Assembly: GCF_040412425.1 (NCBI RefSeq)
Contig: NC_089763.1
Span: 53,122,587-53,186,586, forward strand
Length of the DNA: 64,000 bases
Origin: Macrobrachium rosenbergii
Taxonomy: Eukaryota; Arthropoda; Malacostraca; Decapoda; Palaemonidae
Reading direction: 5' to 3'
In this document: in pieces, positions 9,396-26,327 of the stretch
Layout: every line of letters starts with the position of its first letter
Numbering within the stretch: the first letter of the stretch is position 1
The notes under the pieces: model-generated
Database searches by the model: none
Seen by the model: the letters and a program-made list of their open reading frames with translations, nothing else
What the model was told of the DNA's origin: nothing
Translations under genes and position numbers: made by a program

Positions 9396-11264
9396 TCATT
9401 CCGCCGCTCTCATGACGCCTCAAAATAAGTTCTCAAATTTTTTATATAAGGATGATTCGTGATTGCAGCCTACTGTTAGTTAATTCAATGCTATTATTTC
9501 AGTTCCTTGCAGAATGTTGTGTGACGCCAGTTTTCGTAGCCGTCAATCAATCAATTATAGAACGCTGATGTCAGCTAATTTTGGTTTCGTTGACTGATGA
9601 GGAACTGTGCTTCGTATATATTTACAGTGACAGTCTGTGACTGTAGTGTGGTGTATGTTGTACAAGCTTCACTTGTGGGTTACCTATGGGCCTCCTTACC
9701 TGTCACCATACCACCGAAGGAAGGCGGTATGATGACAGATGAAGGACTTACGCCTTTATTTGCCACATACTTGTGCATGCAGGCTCGAAGAATTATTATA
9801 ATGTGTACGCTACAATGGTGGTCTAATGTACGCTATCTCAAGCCCAGACAAGAAGGATTTATTATCGACAGAGCCAGAGTTTTAGCAGACGTAGCCTGCA
9901 TTCAGAATACCAGATCCTAAGCCCCAATGGGCTATGATAAAATAACTGGCATGGCAGTTTATTTTAGGCTGGAAGGAACAGTCTTATTATTTTGAGTAGG
10001 GCGAGAGTGGAAGTTTACCTCAGCATATACTGAATGCCATAAACTGTACCTGCAGATGTAGACAAGACAAGAGTGACTCTTGCTTATGTCTTGGCTTAGT
10101 TATGTCCCCGAGTAAAGCACATTGTTGGTGGAATTCAGGGCAAAGGAACGAAGTACACACACACATTATTTTGAGTCAAAGGCAGGCAGTATTTTTAACA
10201 AAGTGCTTGGACATGTTCTGCTCAGTTAAGTTAAATATATCAAAGCCGAATCGAGGCGATATATACTTCAAGAGGCTATTAGACGGCTAATAAAATCATT
10301 CTCCCGCAATTCACATGGTAAGAGGAGACATTACTGTTTTTAAAAGGCGAATTCAGTCACGACAGAGTCTAGAAACCTAATGGTTTCTGGCATGTATCGT
10401 ATCAGCTGTGAAAGTGCTTTCCAGTTTTCAGTGACTGGACTAACTTTCAGTGTCTTTTTTGTCATTAGAATGAGTGAAAAGTGGACTGAAATATAATTGA
10501 ACTTATGTTACCAGCAAAGTTGTATAGTTTTAAGTGAAAGGTAACATTCAGGTTTGAAGCTTGTTAGGTTCGATCAATTCCTTCCGCTGCTGGCTGAACA
10601 GACAAGCGTCTGTTTCAGTATTGGTTACAAATATGTGCTGATCAATACAGATCTTGTCTAGTCCTTGGAGTCACACGAGTGAGGAGGAGGAGGAGGAGGA
10701 GGAGGAGGAGGAGGAGGTGGTGGTGGTGGTTTAGCATCAAAAGAGAAAAGGGAAGCGGTTGCTGGGGAGAAGTTGGGGGGCTGTCTTTAACTGCCAAGCA
10801 AAGAAAATACCCTTCTTTTAATGTCACCAACTGCTAACAGAGCAGTTAAGCAGTTGCGTCTGGCACTGTTCAGTGCACTTCAACAATCCTTTCACGTGTT
10901 ACGAAGAGAGAGATTGAGTGGTTGACATTGCCCCAGAGCTTAGAACTTTAGGAAGTATATGGTACAATTTTTTTGTAACTTCATTTACATCAATCTTTTT
11001 TCCTGATAAGCAACTTTGTAGGATATTTTTTCCAGCCGAGGTTTCACTTCAAAGAGCTACGACTATTTCGATTCAAGTCGGTTCATTGCATCCCTAAGAT
11101 AGTTCTATACAGCTCACTGGGTTTTTTATTAGAGCGTTCATGGCATTACAAAAAAACGTAATAGATTTGATTACTGACGCTAAATCATGAGAGAGTGTTT
11201 CATAGACCAGAGAACTAAGAAATATCCCGCAATAAATTCACATTTGATGCGTGCTCCATCATTA
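9396..11264. other. No gene recognised
   Basis: A small hairpin (GTCACCATACCACCG ... CGGTATGATGAC) lies at 9700-9737. A 107-codon frame at 9597-9920 (+) shows no domain. A (GGA)n/(GGT)n purine tract lies at 10681-10730. The rest appears unique. Confidence 0.5.
10681..10731. repeat. (GGA)n-(GGT)n microsatellite
   Basis: About 36 bp of GAG/GGA repeats lead directly into GGT repeats. The minus-strand frame of Leu and His across it is a translation of the repeat. Confidence 0.9.
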
Positions 11265-11580
11265 CAAATCCCAGTCAGTGCGCCTCACGCGGTGCACTGT
11301 AGGCATTACTTAAGGTTCTTTGCAGAGTCCCTTCCATGGCCCCTGAATGCAACGCCTTTCATTCCTTTTACTGTGCCTCCGCTCATATTCTCGTTCTTCC
11401 ACCTTACTTTCCTCATCCATCTCCTAACATTTCTTTCTTAGTGCAGCTGCAAAAGGATTTACTCTTGTTACCCCTTTCAAGTCTTTTCACTCAAAATTTC
11501 TCTCTCTCTCTCTCTCGGCGTTGAATGACCTCATCACAGGTCCCAGCACTTGGCCTTTGGTGTGAATTTTATATTCCATT
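11265..11580 (-). repeat. Dispersed repeat R1, uninterrupted copy
   Basis: Read on the minus strand it runs from GGAATGGAATATAAAATTCA through GGTCATTCAACGCC, a short GA microsatellite and GGAATGAAAGGCGTTGCA to GCCTACAGTGCACCGCG. It matches both halves of the SINE-split copy at 8886-9395, and fragments occur at 5005, 20094 and 34780. It contains no open frame with a recognisable domain. The class is unknown. Confidence 0.75.
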
Positions 11581-12399
11581 CCATTATTGCAAATGTATTG
11601 ATTTGAAATCTTCAGTTGTTAGTGCGACGTTCAGCTCTGGAGTGAACATTGTCGCCAGTCTATCTTTAGGAACCACTGGCCTTTTTTTTTTTATTGTAGT
11701 AAATTTGTAATTTGAAATCGGTAAATTAACTTTAGAACTAGAAATTTAGATCTGAGAAATTCGCGGTAGGTTAAGATACTGTTATTAGATTAGAATCACG
11801 AAACTGTTATGAGCAACAAAAGTGATAACAAAATTAGTAATTAGGAAAAGTGATAGAAAAATCAATAAGTAGTTAATTTGGCGTAAGGCGTAATTGTAAA
11901 ACGTAATTGAGACATGTAAGGTAAACTTCAATTTAGTTGGGGATCAATTTTTGTGCATCTTGAACGACGGGAATGAAACAATTTTTATTTAAAAAAAAAA
12001 AGCTCGTAAATGTTTGAAGAAATGGGAGTTGGTGTTTCAGTTGTTCAAGTGGAAACGAACTGGGCTGTATCGTATCGTCTTCACAGAAGTACTGAAGCGA
12101 CTAAGAATATGTAAACTGACATCGAGGAGTTTAGCTTTTAAAATCAAAATATCAAAATATGTAAACTGACGTCGAGGAGAAAGCTGTTCGACATTCATGG
12201 CAGGGCAGCTGTCGACAGTTGAACTGGCTACGTTTACTTTTTTCTTTTTAGTTAGAAAGTAAAAAAAGATTATCCTGCCGATCGCTCAAGATTGGAGACG
12301 GGTCCAAAAAATACTTACGTTTAGTAAAATATGCATAAATCCTTTTTGCCATAAACATTGACCTTACTGAAGGTTTTATATATAGTTCTTATATATATA
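11581..12399. other. No gene recognised
   Basis: AT-rich unique-looking DNA. The phrase TATGTAAACTGACxTCGAGGAG occurs twice (12109 and 12159), a small local duplication. I see nothing else. Confidence 0.5.
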
Positions 12400-12591
<192 letters not shown>

Positions 12592-13023
12592 CCTTAAGAC
12601 AAATAGGTTAATAGAATTTACGCAGGACTGAACGAGACACTCTCTAAACTTTTGACCACAAGTGTCATCTTAAGTAGGCTATGCAATGACAGGGTCAGGA
12701 AGGAACATTCTTGTCAACCCAGTTCCAGTCAAGCTTTGAATCAGGTTTCATACTGAATATTAAGTTTGACGTACTGTGTATAATTTTATGCAGTTATTCA
12801 TTCTGTGCTTCTGACTTGTCTAAGATACCTGTTTATGGAAGCGAAGCAGGTGAAGAGATTTCATGCAAAATGCTCTAAATAGGATATCAAGTGGTTCCTG
12901 AAGGTAAATAAATAGCTGTTTTTCCTCGTGAAGGTGTCCCTCCTTCCTTCCTTCTTTTCTGCCATTCGCTACTTGATAGACCACAGGTATATATATATAT
13001 ATATACACAGGTATATATATATG

Positions 13024-13054
<31 letters not shown>

Positions 13055-13104
13055 CATGTTAATTTGCCTTCAGTATGTTGTTGCATCCAACAACCTGACC
13101 CCTC

Positions 13105-13397
13105 ATTACTACTGAGCGAGTTCCTCATTTGACGGGTGGGTACCGTTCTCAGCTAGCACTCTGCTGACCCCGCGTTCGATTCTCCGATGAAGAATTAAAG
13201 GAATTTATTTCTGGTGATAGAAAATCTTCTCTCGCTATAATGTGGTTCGGATTCCACAATAAGCTGTAGGTCCCGTTTCTAGGTAACCAATTGGTTCTTA
13301 GCCACGTAAAATAAATCTAATCCTTTGGGCCAGCCCTCTCTAGGAGAGCTGTTAATCAGCTCCTCCTCAGTGGTCTGGTTAAACTAAGATGTACTTA
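13105..13397 (+). mobile_element. tRNA-derived SINE, second copy
   Basis: A tRNA-like head with box B GCGTTCGATTCTCC (about 13172) is followed by the same body as the SINE at 8976-9222: TTATTTCTGGTGATAGAAA, GTGGTTCGGATTCCACAATA, TAGCCACGTAAAATAA and GGAGAGCTGTTAATC. It ends in TGGTTAAACTAAGATGTACT. The head differs from that of the first copy, so the two may belong to different subfamilies. Confidence 0.78.
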
Positions 13398-13449
13398 CTA
13401 CTGAGCGATCGAAGGGAAAGGGTAAAAGGAGCAGTCAGTCCTGTGGCCG

Positions 13450-13712
13450 GGATGATGTGACTGAATCGTTCGAATCCTGTGTCTGTTGTGATTTGAAGGT
13501 CCCCAGGCAGCTGACACTATTATTCTGTGGCAGTTGAAAAAGACAACGCTGTGAATTCTGGCGTCATTTGAGCGTTTATGTATTGTTAGTAATGCACACT
13601 AGAAAATTTGACAGACATTATTGCAGAATAGCATTGAACATGAAAAACACTATGGAACTTTACAATAGATGGTTAAACAGGGATGTCCACTGCTGATGTT
13701 GATAGGTGCAAG
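13450..13712 (+). repeat. Dispersed repeat D1, second copy
   Basis: Direct, diverged copy of 7267-7545, with the same order of landmarks from GGATGATGTG to TGATGTTGAT. It begins about 50 bp after the SINE ends. No protein is encoded. Confidence 0.62.
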
Positions 13713-14515
13713 GCCACCAAGGTGAAATGAATTACAGAAAAGTGTTTCCATATGACAATCGCCAGTCGGGTCCGAAACTTTGAGGTATAGACCCTAACTC
13801 CATCATAGTTTCACTCTTGGTTTCAGAATTCCTGTTTTCCTGAAAACTGATTATATTGTGCCTTGATGGTGGCTTAAATCATCTGTTTTTGGAGTCTTCA
13901 GCGGGAATTCTATACCATTTGATGACTCCTTGCAAGGCCTTTTGGTCACAGTATATATCATGAGAACTGCACATATCTGTTCAACAGCACGGAGTTCAGC
14001 AGAGCTCAGAAAAGTCAAACCTCTGGAGGTGCTGAAGGAAGACAGCCGCAGTGGGAAGACACCATGAATGGTCAAAGAATCCAAACAACAGGATGCTTCT
14101 TATGTGAAGAAGCCTGGGTATAACATAAGGCGTACAGTGGGGTACTGAAACTGAATAAAGAATTTAACGATCGTTTGAACCCTTAGCGAGGGAAAATTAC
14201 CAAACTGAGTGCATGAAATTTGGTGGCACTAGAGCTAATGAATTACTTTCTATGCTTGGCACACTTGTACATCATGTTGTTTATGGCTGAGTTGGCTTTA
14301 TGCCAGCACGGCCTCTTGCTTATAGAGTAACCCGTAAATGCCATTCAGTGATTTGAAGTGATAAGATGGTTATGAATAAAATGAAAAAAAAATGATGGTA
14401 TGCAACTGCAAAAATGGCCAATAAATGAATATTTCAACAGGTAGGATTTCAAACCCCTTTAATCCCTCAGGCTCTTGTCAATGGAAGAGAAAGAGTGATA
14501 GTGTTGTCTTTATGA

Positions 14516-14591
<76 letters not shown>

Positions 14592-15206
14592 ACACCAAAA
14601 TGCTCGTGAGCGAGTAAACAGAGCTTCATCACCCAGATGGAGGTTCTAAGCAAAGCTGCTGAACCAACCATTTTTTGGCTTGCTCGTCTGGCCAAACTCT
14701 TTAGATGGAGACTGGAGGTTGGAATATGCAGTTTTTACGTAACTTGATCTTATGTCCCAGAGAATCTAATTCCGAAACTAACCCATACAACCAGTAAGAA
14801 TGGTAACAATTTTATTTATACCAAAATTGAGCCCAATTTGACCGTCAAGAAGAGTAAGAGTTTATTGTGGCTTTCGTACATTCATACCAGGACGACATAA
14901 ATGTTTTGCTACTAACCGTAATAAAGAATTTACGCAAACATCTATTTGGCATATTATATTCCTATCGTCGTAATGCTCTTAGAGTCTTTGAAAGTCACTT
15001 TTATCTGAGAACCTAAAATCCCAAAGGGAATCTTGAATTTTTAGTTGAAATGGCCCGCCTTAGTCATCCATTCACGAGAATCGAATTTCAAAAGTAGTTC
15101 ATTCAGTAGAGCGGTCGCAATTTCATGCCTAATTTATTCTGCCCAGTTTTCTGTGAAACATGTATGCAAGAAAGCATGAGGATTAATGACAATTATTGGA
15201 TTCCAT

Positions 15207-15246
<40 letters not shown>

Positions 15247-15560
15247 GAATCCATCTGAAATGTAGATAAGTTGAAGCAATGAAGAAACAGAATTAAAAAT
15301 CAAGAGGTCAGATTAAATACACATACCTTTGTGCTGACCAATAGGTATACAGTACAGTATATTGCATATGGGTAGGTACATGTTATTGCGCATCTCACGT
15401 CCGTTATTCTTTCAGTGAATAAGGGAAACCTCTTATCTCAGGTTAGTTTTCAGATTAGTCTCCATCTTTTCGTTTAATGAATACTAATAAGTCTTTACAG
15501 TTGATGTAGGACGTATCGTCAGGTAATATCTCGCAGCTCCTGGCATAAAGTATTTATTTA
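13713..15560. other. No gene recognised; two (AG)n tracts
   Basis: (AG)n microsatellites lie at 14520-14590 and 15211-15241. The intervening DNA is AT-rich and shows no exon, RNA gene or dispersed repeat that I recognise. Confidence 0.5.
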
Positions 15561-15565
15561 TAGAG

Positions 15566-16490
15566 GGTGAACCAAAACTAGGTGGACAGTTAAGATAACA
15601 TTTATTTTGAGATTACATATACTGTTATATTAACTAACACAATTCAGTTTTCATAAACAATTATTACATTTACAATTAAATTTTATTGTATACAGTAATA
15701 CAATACAAAGGCACTGAAAATATTATTAATGGCCATCACAATTTACACAACTCTGCAGTCTCCCTTTCACGCTTCGACAGACATTTTTGTTCAAGTCTCT
15801 TTGTGTATAGTTTTTTGAAATGCATCTCTGATGTGATTTTTCAAATCACCAATACTTTGTGTTTTTTTACTACAAACTTTGTCCTTGAGTACTCCCTAAG
15901 AGAAAAAAATCCATTGGGGTAAAGTCAGGTGAACGTGCTGGCCAATGAATGGGTCCTCTTTGGCCAATCCATTTCTTAGGAAATGTTTCATCGAGACACT
16001 CACGGATGACTGCTGTGGAATAATGTGGAGGGACCCCGTCTTGTTGGAAATAGAGGTCATGTGAATTACCCTGTTGTTGTAACTGTGGAACAACTTGTTT
16101 CATTAGAATTTCGAGATACTTATCGCCTGCGACTGTTCTATAAAAAAAAAAGAATGGTCCTAAAACACCAGAACTATAAATACACCCGAAACGGTGACAC
16201 GAGGCTGGTTTAGTTGATCTAATGTTGAATGCATGTTTTCACTATCCCTGTAAACACAATTATGCCAGTTAACATGACCAGATAATTTTAAAGAAGCTTC
16301 ATCGGGCCACACAATGTTATATAGAATTACTGGGTTTTGTATAATTTCATTCAGCATGATTGCACTAAATTGCAGCCGCCTGTCTGGGTCATCCTCCAAT
16401 GGGCCATGAAGTAGCCGTGGACGATATTTCCACCCAATAGATTTCAGAATTCGCATAAAAAAAAGCCTGGATGCACATTTCTTATGCAGG
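15566..16490 (-). pseudogene. Tc/mariner-superfamily transposase, decayed and 5'-truncated
   Basis: On the minus strand, two frames together cover the catalytic half of a DDE transposase. DPDRRLQFSAIMLNEI and VWPDEASLKLSGH hold the first acidic site. YFQQDGVPPHY carries the second Asp, and WPARSPDFTPMDFFLLG the third. Farther on, CRSVKGRLQSCVNCDGH matches the usual C-terminal tail. The helix-turn-helix half is missing beyond about 16490, and several stops and frame changes break the rest. At 15566-15600 the text AGGGTGAACCAAAACTAGG looks like the terminal inverted repeat. The opposite end was not found, so the copy is truncated and inactive. Confidence 0.8.
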
Positions 16491-16730
16491 GGAGAAGTAA
16501 ATAAGAGACCTTCATATTTTATGCATGAAAATGTACGGGAAATGTCCCTGGTAGCTAACGCTCACCAGACCACCGGTTACTGATCCTTGACTTTGGGCAA
16601 AGGATGCGTTATGGGGGTCAGAACCCCAGTACTTCTGCCTCATCGTTATTGATGTTCCATGATCGCAGGAAGGAGGGTTAAAGCTGCTGTATATATGTAT
16701 GTGTTTATATGTATACAGTATATGTACATA

Positions 16731-16731
<1 letters not shown>

Positions 16732-16783
<52 letters not shown>

Positions 16784-16794
16784 AAAAACAAACA

Positions 16795-16878
<84 letters not shown>

Positions 16879-17176
16879 TGTGTGTGTGTGTGTGTATAAT
16901 GTCACCAAACTGCACGTGACAAATATATGCGTAGTTAACCATTTGAAAGGTGAAAATTAAAGACAAATTACCAAGTACTTTCGCGTATCACGAACACTTC
17001 TTTTGGGGTATAAAGTACTCCAAAGCACCCCTCAAGAAGTGTACATGGTACGCGAAAGCGCTCGGTACCTAGTCTGAAGTTTTCACCTTTCAAATGGTTA
17101 TCTACGTATATATTTGTCACGTGCAGCTTGATAACTTATTACACACACACGTACACGCATTATGTATGTATGTATG

Positions 17177-17254
<78 letters not shown>

Positions 17255-17258
17255 AATA

Positions 17259-17340
<82 letters not shown>
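16732..17340. repeat. Palindrome flanked by (TG)n and (AT)n on both sides
   Basis: The arms 16877-17007 and about 17012-17150 are imperfect reverse complements. They share TGCACGTGACAAATATAT, ACCATTTGAAAGGTGAAAA and GAAGTG/CACTTC text near the centre. Outside them, (TG)n on the left faces (CA)n on the right, and both sides continue into long (AT)n tracts (16732-16874 and 17179-17340). The mirror symmetry therefore includes the microsatellites. No protein is encoded. Confidence 0.85.
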
Positions 17341-21198
<3,858 letters not shown>

Positions 21199-21255
<57 letters not shown>

Positions 21256-21376
21256 CCAGTTTTTGGCTCTCAGGGCTGTTTTCACTTTTCCCATAGCCTC
21301 TTTTTGCAATCGTTCTTAGATGACTAATACTGCGTATTGAGGTTTCTCTTTCCTTTGACTCCACAGTTACTGATAT

Positions 21377-21444
<68 letters not shown>
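21199..21444. repeat. Two (CT)n microsatellites
   Basis: (CT)n tracts occupy 21199-21253 and 21379-21444, separated by ~125 bp of ordinary sequence. With the adjacent 21555-22345 array they make a region of strong strand asymmetry. Confidence 0.97.
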
Positions 21445-21448
<4 letters not shown>

Positions 21449-21554
21449 CAGCATCTGGAAGTTCTGGAGATATTCCATTTTTCTCCGCCATGTCCCTTGA
21501 AGGTGCATCTCCTCCTTCAGTGGGTCCCTGACGACATCTCTGCTTCTTGACGAC

Positions 21555-22345
21555 CACATTTGACAACTCCCCCTCTCCTGTCCCCCACCCCCTCCCTTCA
21601 CCTCATCCCGCTCCACCGTTCACCCTTCACCACCTCTCCTTCACTACTTCCCACTTCAGCGGCGCCCCCTCCCTGCATTCCCTCCCCTTCTACCGCTTCC
21701 CCTTCACCATTTCCCCCTCCCCCTTCTCCATCTCCCCTTTACCTCCACCACCTCCCTTCCACCACCTCTCCCTCCACACCTCCCCTTCATCTCCTACCCC
21801 TTCACAACCTCCTCCCCTCCACCACCTCCCCCTTCTCCACCTCCCCTTTACCTCCACCACCTCCCCTTCACCACCTCCCTTCCACCTCCTCTCCATCCAC
21901 ACCTCCCCTTCATCTCCTACCCCTTCACAACCTCCTCCCCTCCACCACCTCCCCCTTCTCCACCTCCCCTTTACCTCCACCACCTCCCTTCACCACCTCC
22001 CTTCCACCTCCCTCCATCCACACCTCCCCTTCATCTCCTACCCCTTCACAACCTCCTCCCCTCCACCACCTCCCCTTCTCCACCTCCCCCTTTACCTCCA
22101 CCACCTCCCCTCCGCCACCTCCCCTCCACACCTCCCTTCATCTCCTCCCCCTTCACAACCCCCTCCCCTCCACCACCTCCCCTGTCACCAATCCTCCCCT
22201 GCACCGTCTCCTCCCCTCGACTACCTCCCCTCCACCAACTCCCCCCCTACACTCTCCTCCCCTGCACCACCTCCCAATTCACCACCTCCCCCTTCATCAC
22301 CACCCACTCCACCACCTACTCCCCCTTCACCACCTCTGGAAATGC
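21555..22345 (+). repeat. C/T-rich minisatellite, ~120-bp higher-order unit
   Basis: The plus strand is almost entirely C, T and A, with CACCTCCC as the basic word. A longer unit beginning CACACCTCCCCTTCATCTCC recurs near 21775, 21898 and 22018, with a partial copy near 22122, giving a spacing of about 120 bp. Open frames on both strands (Pro/Ser/His-rich, or Gly/Glu/Val-rich) result from the lack of stop codons in such sequence. I regard them as non-coding because three frames are open at once. Confidence 0.92.
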
Positions 22346-22604
22346 TACCGGATTTCAGAGCCAGAGGAGAATTTAAACAAACGAGTTAATACAATAAAAA
22401 TATATATAAGCTCTGAAGAAACATTATTGAAGAAAGCCGGAAAACAAAAACTATGCTCCCAAACGTAAGATCATCGAGTATTATGATTTCGGGCAGTTAT
22501 GAAACTCGAGACTTTCTTCTACTGTAATTCACTCCCATTCCTGTCTGTCACGATTCGTATGGTGTACTTCATGCTTACGATTTGGTTTTATTGACGCAGG
22601 CTGC

Positions 22605-23050
22605 CATATTTGCAGTAATACATTCGAGAATCTGATATATATATTTGCAGTAATACATTCGAGAGACTGATGTATATACTTGCAGTAATACATTCGAGAA
22701 ACTGATGTATATATTTGCATTATACATTCGAGAAAATGATATATATTTGATGCAATGCATTCGAGAAACTGATGTATATATTTGCAGTAATACATTCGAG
22801 AAACTGATGTATATATTTGCAGTAATACATTCGAGAGACTGATGTATATATTTGCAGTAATACATTCGAGAAACTGATGTATATATTTGCATTATGCATT
22901 CGAGAAACTGATATATATTTGATGCAATACATTCGAGAAACTGATGTATATATTTGCAGTAATACATTCGAGAAACTGATGTATATATTTGCAGTAATAC
23001 ATTCGAGAAACTGATATATATTTGATGCAATTCGTTCGAGAAACTGATAT
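22605..23050 (+). repeat. 35-bp minisatellite with a second unit type
   Basis: The basic unit TTTGCAGTAATACATTCGAG + AAACTGATGTATATA is 35 bp and repeats about a dozen times. A variant reading TTTGCATTAT...TTTGATGCAAT recurs at 22716-22760 and 22887-22930 and begins again near 23020, so a multi-unit block was itself amplified. It is not a CRISPR array, because there are no unique spacers. Minus-strand frames rich in 'CKYIHQFLECI' are translations of it. Confidence 0.95.
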
Positions 23051-24181
23051 AAGAGCTTAGACCCTTCTTTGATTTGATCCACCGTCAGATTCATCTTTTT
23101 ATAAACATCATAAATTAGCATCAGACAACCAACATCCGGTATAGCTCATCTGTTCACTGCAGGAGAGAGTCGATTGCTTGTGGCCATTTCAATTTATTAG
23201 TAAGATAATTCCATGTGAAATACAAAGTACACAGATTAGGAAACTGTCATCGCACACAGATGACGGCAAACTGTCATTGTTGGCGTTAAGATCTTTCATA
23301 AGTCAATTGATCCCTTGACTTACCACAGTTAATGTATCACTGTATCATTGATCGTCTCCGGGACCACGTCCTTCCTTCAAGCAATTGAGCAGTTGCATGT
23401 ACTTGGTGACATTTGAGACTATCTCTTCTTCAGTCTTTTTAATGGAGGAGTTGCTTGCATTGCTAGCCAAATCTGAGGCCTATTGAATGGATTAGTTAGC
23501 TAGATGACCTATGTTCTGCCCTGGCTAGGTCTATTGCGTAATGGTGCGTCCCAACCTGTTCTTTGCCCTCATTTAAATCAGGAGGTATTTCCATGTTTGG
23601 TTCTCAAAGCTGTATTGAGCTGCAGCTCTTACAGCAACCATTCCAAGCTCTTACTTAAAGTAGTCATACCAAAAATTCTTTCACTAGGGTTAGAGGCTAG
23701 CAATTTGCGTGTAATGTTTTAGTTGGCTTACTGCTGGTAGTGAACAAATAACGTAAAGGGAGCAACGAATAACTAGAGCTATCTGAGTTGTTATTGTATA
23801 ACATATTCTAAGAACGTATTATGTTTTCAATAATTTTCATTTGTTAAGCAAAGGTTATCAGCTTTCATACAGGCTAGGCCTATTGCATTTAAGCCTTAGG
23901 GTTCGTTTTTAGCCAACTCTGCGGAAAGCTGGTATTTGTTGTGCAAGCAAAACATTCTGAATTACCTGTGAAATTGACCTTATGAAGCCACTATCAAAGA
24001 AATTAATTTTTTACGAAATCTCGTGATGCTGTGCCATCAATAAGGGCATCGAAAGGTGCTCATTGTGCCACACTTGCAGAATCATGTGGTGCTGTAAACC
24101 CACTCATATCTCCTCCCAGGGCATAGTCGATTTGCACTTAACCAAGTAATGCATTTACTGCCAACCATTTCATGTAGGTCT

Positions 24182-24183
<2 letters not shown>
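23051..24183. other. No gene recognised
   Basis: Unique-looking AT-rich DNA. A 72-codon frame at 23504-23722 (+) has no recognisable domain. Confidence 0.5.

Positions 24184-24267
<84 letters not shown>
24184..24267. repeat. (AT)n microsatellite
   Basis: About 84 bp of pure AT. Confidence 0.98.
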
Positions 24268-24269
<2 letters not shown>

Positions 24270-25543
24270 ATCTTACATGTAATATATGCTTATTGTAATT
24301 GACAATTAAGTGAGAGATTTATAGTTTAGTGGTCATCGAGTAGCCACGAACCAAAAGCACTTTAGTTCCCCAAGATTCCGTGAACAGAAAACTTTTGCAG
24401 AAAACGGTAACGACTTTTTCCACAAGAAACTGTATGCTATGTTGCTATTGTCAACTTCATGATGGTTACACAAAACCTGTACTGATCTGTGCAGTGAAAA
24501 GAGGAATATTCCTCAAAAGCCGAAACACTGACTATTGAGTATTGCATACAGTGTCGAACAATAACGAGTAAAATAAGGGATTAATAAAACAATAATTGTG
24601 TTAGTGTGTTAAAGCCGAAACGTTCCAGTGGAATAAAAATGTTGACTATAGCACTTGTTTGGCAGTTCCTGAAAAATTGTCCTTGTTATATATTTTCTTG
24701 CTTTTGAACATTCTCTAAAAGGAACACAAATTCTTGGTAATATTTTAAAGTATATTTTGATAACCACAATATGACTTTAGCATTCGTATATAATGAATAA
24801 TGTAACATAGGTGTAAAAAGGAAATCAGTTCTGCATGTAATCAACAAAATAACAAATATCCAGTCAAATGTAACTCGAAAAACACAACGCGAACGGAAAG
24901 TAGATTTCATCACAGACAACCGCGATTATAAAGAACAAAATTCTTATATTTGTTTTTGGATTACCTGTAGGAAAGGACTAACACATGCGCAGTTCGACTA
25001 AGTACCGTTCCAGTGTTAGCGATAGATGAAAGGCGATTAAATACCCTTAAACCTGAAAGGAGAACAAACTTTTTCCTGGAGGTTTTATTCTGATCTGTGC
25101 GATGCAACCTAATAAGTCACTTCAGGATATTCCAGAATTGCATTTCCACTCTCCAGCAACCAGAAATGTCAGTAGCCTTATTTCTCCTACACACCTGTCG
25201 ACTGTTTTTCGCCGGGACACTCTTGCAGGAAAGGGGGAGGGGGAGGTAGGAGAATGGGGAGATCGTGGAAGAGGCGTCCTCCGCCCTTTTCTTATTAGAG
25301 GGGAGGATGAGTGAAGAAAAATCATAAAAGGTCTCGAAGACAAAATGAGAATTAAACTGAAGTAACATTTTTGGTTCTTGTTTCCGTCGTCAGAATCTCG
25401 GTATCGTTCGTTTGTGGTGGGGGAATGTGAAGCCGCCCATCTTAGAAGAAGGTTAATTAAAAAAAAAAGTGTGTCAAAAGTTTATGATTGGATGGAAGAC
25501 CTTCATTTATACTGACTTTTTAGGGGGCTTTGGGTTGGCATTT

Positions 25544-25616
<73 letters not shown>

Positions 25617-26327
25617 ATTCATACGAATTTACTCATATTCATCATTCCAACTCTTTCATGTGCTTTCTGTAGAGGTGTATGCATTCATATACAAACATAC
25701 GCCTCTCTCACGAAACCACAGTTACCACATAATATGTCTTTTAGTGGCATAACTGATATACGTTTGATCCAAATACGCTCTAATCACTTTGGAAGAAAAA
25801 TGTCTGCATAATCTTAAATTATGATAAATTCATAAGATAAAGCAGTTAAAATGTAGTCTTTCCCTACACTGAAATTACTTTGATACATAATTTTTGTCAA
25901 CTTTTTCTTCTAATCTTAAGAGAGAGAAAGGTTATTAAGGGGTGCATGTCATAGCAATTGTCTTTTGGCATCCAAGAATTTTTCTTCTTAGAGGGAAGGA
26001 GGAAGAAGCCTTGTTCTCACGGAAGGCACAATGCATAAATCACTCTTGAATCCTTGCCAAATTTCATTTCCCCACCTCAACAACTTTGGTGTCATAACAC
26101 AAGGACATTGATACCATTCACAATGCGTTATACACTCTCGTATAACTGTTGTTCAATCTCTTTGCTCTTTAGATATAGTGGATTGACATCACTGTCTTTC
26201 ATACAACGCATTGAATCCCACTTATGTGTCACACGTGAAGGTTGGAAGAGATCGTGTCTCTCCCTCCCCTAGTAAAGTTATTCAAAGCCTCTGTAATAGT
26301 ATTAGTAATGTTATTCTGCAGGATCTT
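24268..26327. other. No gene recognised; (CT)n at 25545-25613
   Basis: A perfect (CT)n tract lies at 25545-25613. The last few hundred bases are downstream (on the minus strand) of the gag-like remnant and may contain decayed pol sequence. I could not identify protease or reverse transcriptase motifs. Confidence 0.45.

Noticed and set aside
15686..16213. Plus-strand frames over the mariner remnant
   Set aside because: They are shadows of the minus-strand transposase, whose QQDG and SPDFTPMDFF motifs identify the coding strand.
21547..22468. Open frames of 280-302 codons, Pro/Ser/Leu-rich
   Set aside because: More than one frame is open at once across a C/T-rich tandem repeat. Openness comes from composition and not from selection on a protein.
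22605..23050. CRISPR-like array of ~35-bp repeats
   Set aside because: The repeats are contiguous, with no unique spacers, no cas genes and a eukaryotic context. It is a minisatellite.
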